Below are positions 61,426 through 64,000 of a stretch of 64,000 nucleotides of DNA, one piece after another (the first letter of the stretch is position 1; each line of letters opens with the position of its first letter). The notes below the pieces were generated by a model, which saw only the letters and a list, made by a program, of their open reading frames with translations, was not told where the DNA came from and did no database searches. The position numbers were made by a program, and so were the translations under genes. The stretch comes from Alphaproteobacteria bacterium (GTDB lineage: Bacteria; Pseudomonadota; Alphaproteobacteria; RF32; CAG-239), in contig JAQWBS010000001.1 in NCBI GenBank assembly GCA_028706255.1, forward strand, positions 424,687 through 488,686, read 5' to 3'.

Positions 61426-61890
61426 TTATTTAGCTTCACCCATAAGTTCAATTCGATAATAGTCATTTGCTGCACAATGATGGTCAAAAATCGCAAAAAA
61501 CTTTTGTCCGACAGATATGGAAAATGGAGCATATTCGTATGATGTTTGTCGCTGATATAAATATCCATTGAGGATTTTATTTTCATCTATATTTTCCTCT
61601 TCAGGATATTTTTTTACTCGTGAAAATTTAAATTCAACAAAAACATATTTCTCGTTTTCATAATTAATCTGCGTTAGTCTCTCTGGGCTTCTTAAAACGT
61701 ATCTCTTGCCGTTTTCAGATTCGGAGATTATTATACGATAAGAAGTGTTGCTGCTGGTAATGGGAATGCTTTCAGTTATAATCTTACTTATAATTTCATC
61801 TTCTGTTAAGAAGTCATTTGAAGTTTCACCCACTTTAACAGTTTTGCATCCAGCTAAAACAATTAAGCATAAAAATAATATCTTTTTCAT
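61426..61890 (-). CDS. Lipoprotein of unknown function
   Basis: A 154-residue lipoprotein with signal MKKILFLCLIVLAGC and mature start KTVKVGETSNDFLTEDEIIS. It includes YRIIISESENGKRYVLRSPE and QKFFAIFDHHCAANDYYRIE. The C-terminal strand pattern is like that of the lipoprotein at 60.8 kb. No family is recognised. It follows the 244-residue lipoprotein gene by 17 bp, so the two are probably cotranscribed. Confidence 0.65.
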   Translation of the reverse strand: MKKILFLCLIVLAGCKTVKVGETSNDFLTEDEIISKIITESIPITSSNTSYRIIISESENGKRYVLRSPERLTQINYENEKYVFVEFKFSRVKKYPEEENIDENKILNGYLYQRQTSYEYAPFSISVGQKFFAIFDHHCAANDYYRIELMGEAK

Positions 61891-61907
61891 AAAAATAATT
61901 TTTAAAA

Positions 61908-62642
61908 TTAATCAATATATTTGTAATCATAAACATTATGTAGCCAGTTTAATCCTTCGCTGTCTGAAATGACATAGTCAATAACATCACCCGCAGCTAA
62001 TGGATTTTTTTTCAAAACAGAGTGTCTAAGTTGAGCGTCCATTGTTAAAATAGAGCCGTCGCTTAAATAACTCATTTCCGCTATTTTGTAATTACAAATG
62101 AAAATAGTAATTGCGCCAACTTCAGCTTTTCCAGATTTTTTAATTTTGCCAATATAACGATTGTGCTGATAGCTTTTCATATCTAAAGAGGATTTTCCAA
62201 GAGATTTTTTAGTGTTTTCTTTGTAAAACTTAATCGCATTTTTACGTTCATTTAAGCCATAAAGAATGTAATAAAAGCACTCGTTGGAATTGTCTTCATG
62301 AAAATAAGCTTCAATGTAAGGGTCTTGAAAATAGGAACACATCTCATGCAACATTGTTTTCCCAATTTCTTCTGAGTAACGAAGAAAAAAAGTTTCACCA
62401 TTTTGCATATGAACCTTTGGCTTGTAACCCACACTAATGTCTTTTACTTTGCCTTTAACTACTTTTGTGGATGCAAAAGAGCGAAACGTTGGTTCGTTAA
62501 ATTCCAAAAATTCAATTTCACCTTTAGCAAGCTTTTCGAGTCTGTCGTTATTTGATTCTGTATCAGATTTCTGAGAAGAATCTTTACACGAGAGAAACAT
62601 GGCTGTTGCTAACATTAACAATAAAAACTGTGTTGTTTTCAT
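61908..62642 (-). CDS. Lipoprotein of unknown function
   Basis: A 244-residue lipoprotein: signal MKTTQFLLLMLATAMFLSC and mature start KDSSQKSDTESNNDRLEKLA. The middle contains two cysteine-bearing segments (LHEMCSYFQDPYIEAYFHED, SNECFYYILYGL). A later segment, KAEVGAITIFICNYKIAEMS, may be a beta strand. No family is recognised. It leads the lipoprotein pair at 61.4-62.6 kb. Confidence 0.65.
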   Translation of the reverse strand: MKTTQFLLLMLATAMFLSCKDSSQKSDTESNNDRLEKLAKGEIEFLEFNEPTFRSFASTKVVKGKVKDISVGYKPKVHMQNGETFFLRYSEEIGKTMLHEMCSYFQDPYIEAYFHEDNSNECFYYILYGLNERKNAIKFYKENTKKSLGKSSLDMKSYQHNRYIGKIKKSGKAEVGAITIFICNYKIAEMSYLSDGSILTMDAQLRHSVLKKNPLAAGDVIDYVISDSEGLNWLHNVYDYKYID

Positions 62643-62734
62643 AAATATAAATTTTATGTGTTAGAAATAATACTACTAATAATCGCAAAATCATTGATAT
62701 TAATAGCAAAAAAAACAGTTCTGTCAAGCGTGTA

Positions 62735-62908
62735 TTATTTTTTAAAAGGATTTCCTAGCACCTTAAAGGCAACTGCAAAAAGAACAGCAATAATAATGAA
62801 AATGCCAATAATAAAAGCATTTTCAGAAAAAAGTGCGAAAAAATTAAATTGATATGCCAAGAGAATGAGCGTAATAATCACTAAGTTTAGTAAAAAGCCT
62901 TTAAGCAT
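62735..62908 (-). CDS. Small two-helix membrane protein
   Basis: A 57-residue gene too short for the ORF track, read from ATG 62908 behind AAGGAGAGAGGAA. Two hydrophobic helices (FLLNLVIITLILLAYQFNFF and AFIIGIFIIIAVLFAVAFKV) are joined by a short loop and followed by GNPFKK. A plus-strand ORF (62658-62852) overlaps it but has no ribosome site. The function is unknown. It is 21 bp after the hydrolase-like gene and may share its transcript. Confidence 0.65.
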   Translation of the reverse strand: MLKGFLLNLVIITLILLAYQFNFFALFSENAFIIGIFIIIAVLFAVAFKVLGNPFKK

Positions 62909-62929
62909 TTCCTCTCTCCTTTATATATA

Positions 62930-63784
62930 TCAGTTAAAATTGCTATTCTTAATATAGTTCTTACAAGCAAGAATGATTTTTTCGTTGTTTAAGACATTTC
63001 TCTCTTTGTTTTGAATATATATGCTTTTATATTTGCCTTCAATGTCGTTTTCAAGTTGATTAGGAATAAGCTCTTTGAATTTTTTGGGAAGCAAAAAAGA
63101 AAACTTTTTATAATAAGAATCGCAAGAGATGATACCTAAATCAACGCCTTTCGGAAAAGTTGGGATAGCAGAAATTTGCTCAACAGAGCCTTCGCTAAGC
63201 ATTGGACCAAGAAGCCAACGAAAAACTTTATAGTTTCTGAGGAAAGAAAAAAGTTTACTTCCACGATTCGGTGGGCAAATTTGAATCACTCTACGAATCT
63301 TAATTCGAGATTTCCATGTCGCATTATTACTCTCATGCAAAAGTTGTCTTATAATAAGCCCGCTTGTGCCCTCAGCAATAAAAGATAAAACACTCGTATC
63401 AGAGAGATTATTTAAAAGGACATTGAGCTGTCTGACATTTGCCGTAATTGTTTTTTTAAGAGAAGGATAGCTAATTGCAGTTAAAGCAAAGTTTTCTTCT
63501 TCCTTGAAGGTTTGCCAGAGCTTCTTGAAATCTTGTCTTGAGCCATTAAGTCCGTGTAATAAAATAACCACATGGGGATTCTGTCTTTCCATTTCATAGG
63601 CTTCAGTGAATTCAATGAAAGACTTTTGGCATTTTTCAAAAGTTCCTTTCTCTCTCTGAATGTCATAACTATCTAGCAGACGATAATCTTTCAAGTTATA
63701 ATGGCGCTGGATTCTCCATTGATTATATATAAAGACATCTTCCCATCTAGATTTGCCCCCGAATGTGTAAAAGTCGATTCTCAT
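62930..63784 (-). CDS. Alpha/beta-hydrolase-like protein with altered nucleophile site
   Basis: A 284-residue protein. The oxyanion segment is VVILLHGLNGSRQDF near residue 78, as in lipase-like alpha/beta hydrolases. The nucleophile elbow that should read G-x-S-x-G appears as FIAEGTSGLIIR near residue 135, in which the usual serine position holds glycine. A later RVIQICPPNRGSKLF resembles the PNRGS motif of lipase relatives. It lacks a signal peptide. It may be an inactive relative or use the nearby Thr or Ser. No specific substrate can be named. Confidence 0.7.
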   Translation of the reverse strand: MRIDFYTFGGKSRWEDVFIYNQWRIQRHYNLKDYRLLDSYDIQREKGTFEKCQKSFIEFTEAYEMERQNPHVVILLHGLNGSRQDFKKLWQTFKEEENFALTAISYPSLKKTITANVRQLNVLLNNLSDTSVLSFIAEGTSGLIIRQLLHESNNATWKSRIKIRRVIQICPPNRGSKLFSFLRNYKVFRWLLGPMLSEGSVEQISAIPTFPKGVDLGIISCDSYYKKFSFLLPKKFKELIPNQLENDIEGKYKSIYIQNKERNVLNNEKIILACKNYIKNSNFN

Positions 63785-63946
63785 TTTCCCCTCTTAGATT
63801 CTAAAAATATGAACAGATATTCTATATATATAAGACTAAATAAATTATTAAAAGAAAAAAGCAGAATTTAGGGTAAAAAAAGATATATAAAAAACAGGTA
63901 TTTGGGGGAGAAAGGAAAAAAAAATAAAAAAAGATGTAAAAAGTGT

Positions 63947-63975
63947 TTGACAAGGGTTGAGAGATTAAGTATAAG
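63947..63975 (+). promoter_or_regulatory. Strong sigma70-type promoter pointing out of the window
   Basis: TTGACA (63947-63952) and TATAAG (63970-63975) are exactly 17 bp apart, with a long A-rich tract just upstream that could be an UP element. Nothing is coded between it and the window edge. The 162 bp before it hold no gene. The transcribed product lies outside; a stable RNA or highly expressed gene is likely. Confidence 0.75.
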
Positions 63976-64000
63976 CACTATCACCGACGGGGCAAATGAG

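Noticed and set aside
62658-62852. Plus-strand ORF of 64 residues
   Set aside because: It overlaps the better-supported 57-residue minus-strand gene, which has a strong ribosome site and two clear membrane helices.
1-64000. Conjugative plasmid or integrative element carrying these loci
   Set aside because: No relaxase, VirD4 coupling protein, integrase, replication gene or attachment repeat was found within the window; it cannot be excluded outside it.

Overview
The window is AT-rich, densely coded DNA from a Gram-negative bacterium. The best fit is a host- or gut-associated alphaproteobacterium. Three observations point there: a nitronate monooxygenase fragment of alphaproteobacterial type, an LptM-like lipoprotein divergent from a TlpA-like thioredoxin, and prepilins starting GRSMVEMLAVLAIVGILSVAG, which I associate with uncultured AT-rich alphaproteobacteria. 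This placement is inference. No rRNA or tRNA gene lies inside the window, but a strong sigma70-type promoter at the right edge points out of it.

Layout. (1) 1-4.7 kb: the 5' part of a nitronate monooxygenase, then a vWA (TerY-like), PP2C phosphatase and protein kinase triad behind an lptM-like lipoprotein gene, then a divergent TlpA-like thioredoxin and a Gpt-like phosphoribosyltransferase. (2) 4.7-5.1 kb: a cluster of dispersed palindromic repeats. (3) 5.1-18.6 kb, minus strand: an R64/Tcp-like type IVb pilus operon. In transcription order it encodes an OmpA-like protein, TcpQ/PilL-like lipoprotein, PilN secretin, PilO, PilP, PilQ ATPase, PilR platform, an odd pilin-like protein, two near-duplicate major pilins, a minor pilin and a PilT-like ATPase. 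(4) 19-45.1 kb, plus strand: a VirB-type type IV secretion system (T4SS). It runs three VirB2-like genes, virB3, virB4, four exported helical proteins in the virB5/B6 slot, virB8, a VirB7-like lipoprotein, a second virB8, virB9, two giant repeat proteins (the second carrying VirB10) and virB11. (5) 45.1-50.5 kb, minus strand: a kinase-like P-loop protein, a bitopic membrane protein, a secretin-like lipoprotein, an unknown soluble protein and a 750-residue acidic protein with WEWVEE-type repeats. (6) 50.6-51.6 kb: a double-HTH regulator with a perfect inverted repeat upstream. (7) 51.8-60.7 kb, minus strand: four tandem VirB6/TrbL-like genes, the last fused to an M23 peptidase-like domain. (8) 60.8-63.8 kb: three small lipoproteins, a 57-residue membrane protein and an alpha/beta-hydrolase-like protein that appears to lack its nucleophile serine.

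The main discovery candidate is the secretion system. Its parts are multiplied (VirB2 x3, VirB6 x4, VirB8 x2), enlarged, and carry predicted cell-wall modules not usual for these subunits: a SPOR-like domain on VirB9 and an M23-like domain on a VirB6. The VirB10 position is shared by two proteins of 1138 and 1472 residues built from 17-residue repeats, and one unit of the same repeat appears in the giant VirB2-like protein. Multiplication of VirB6 and VirB8 recalls the rvh system of Rickettsiales, but the repeat architecture and wall-binding fusions are different. No VirD4, relaxase, VirB1 or prepilin peptidase was found in this window, so coupling, conjugative ability and pilin processing cannot be judged from it.
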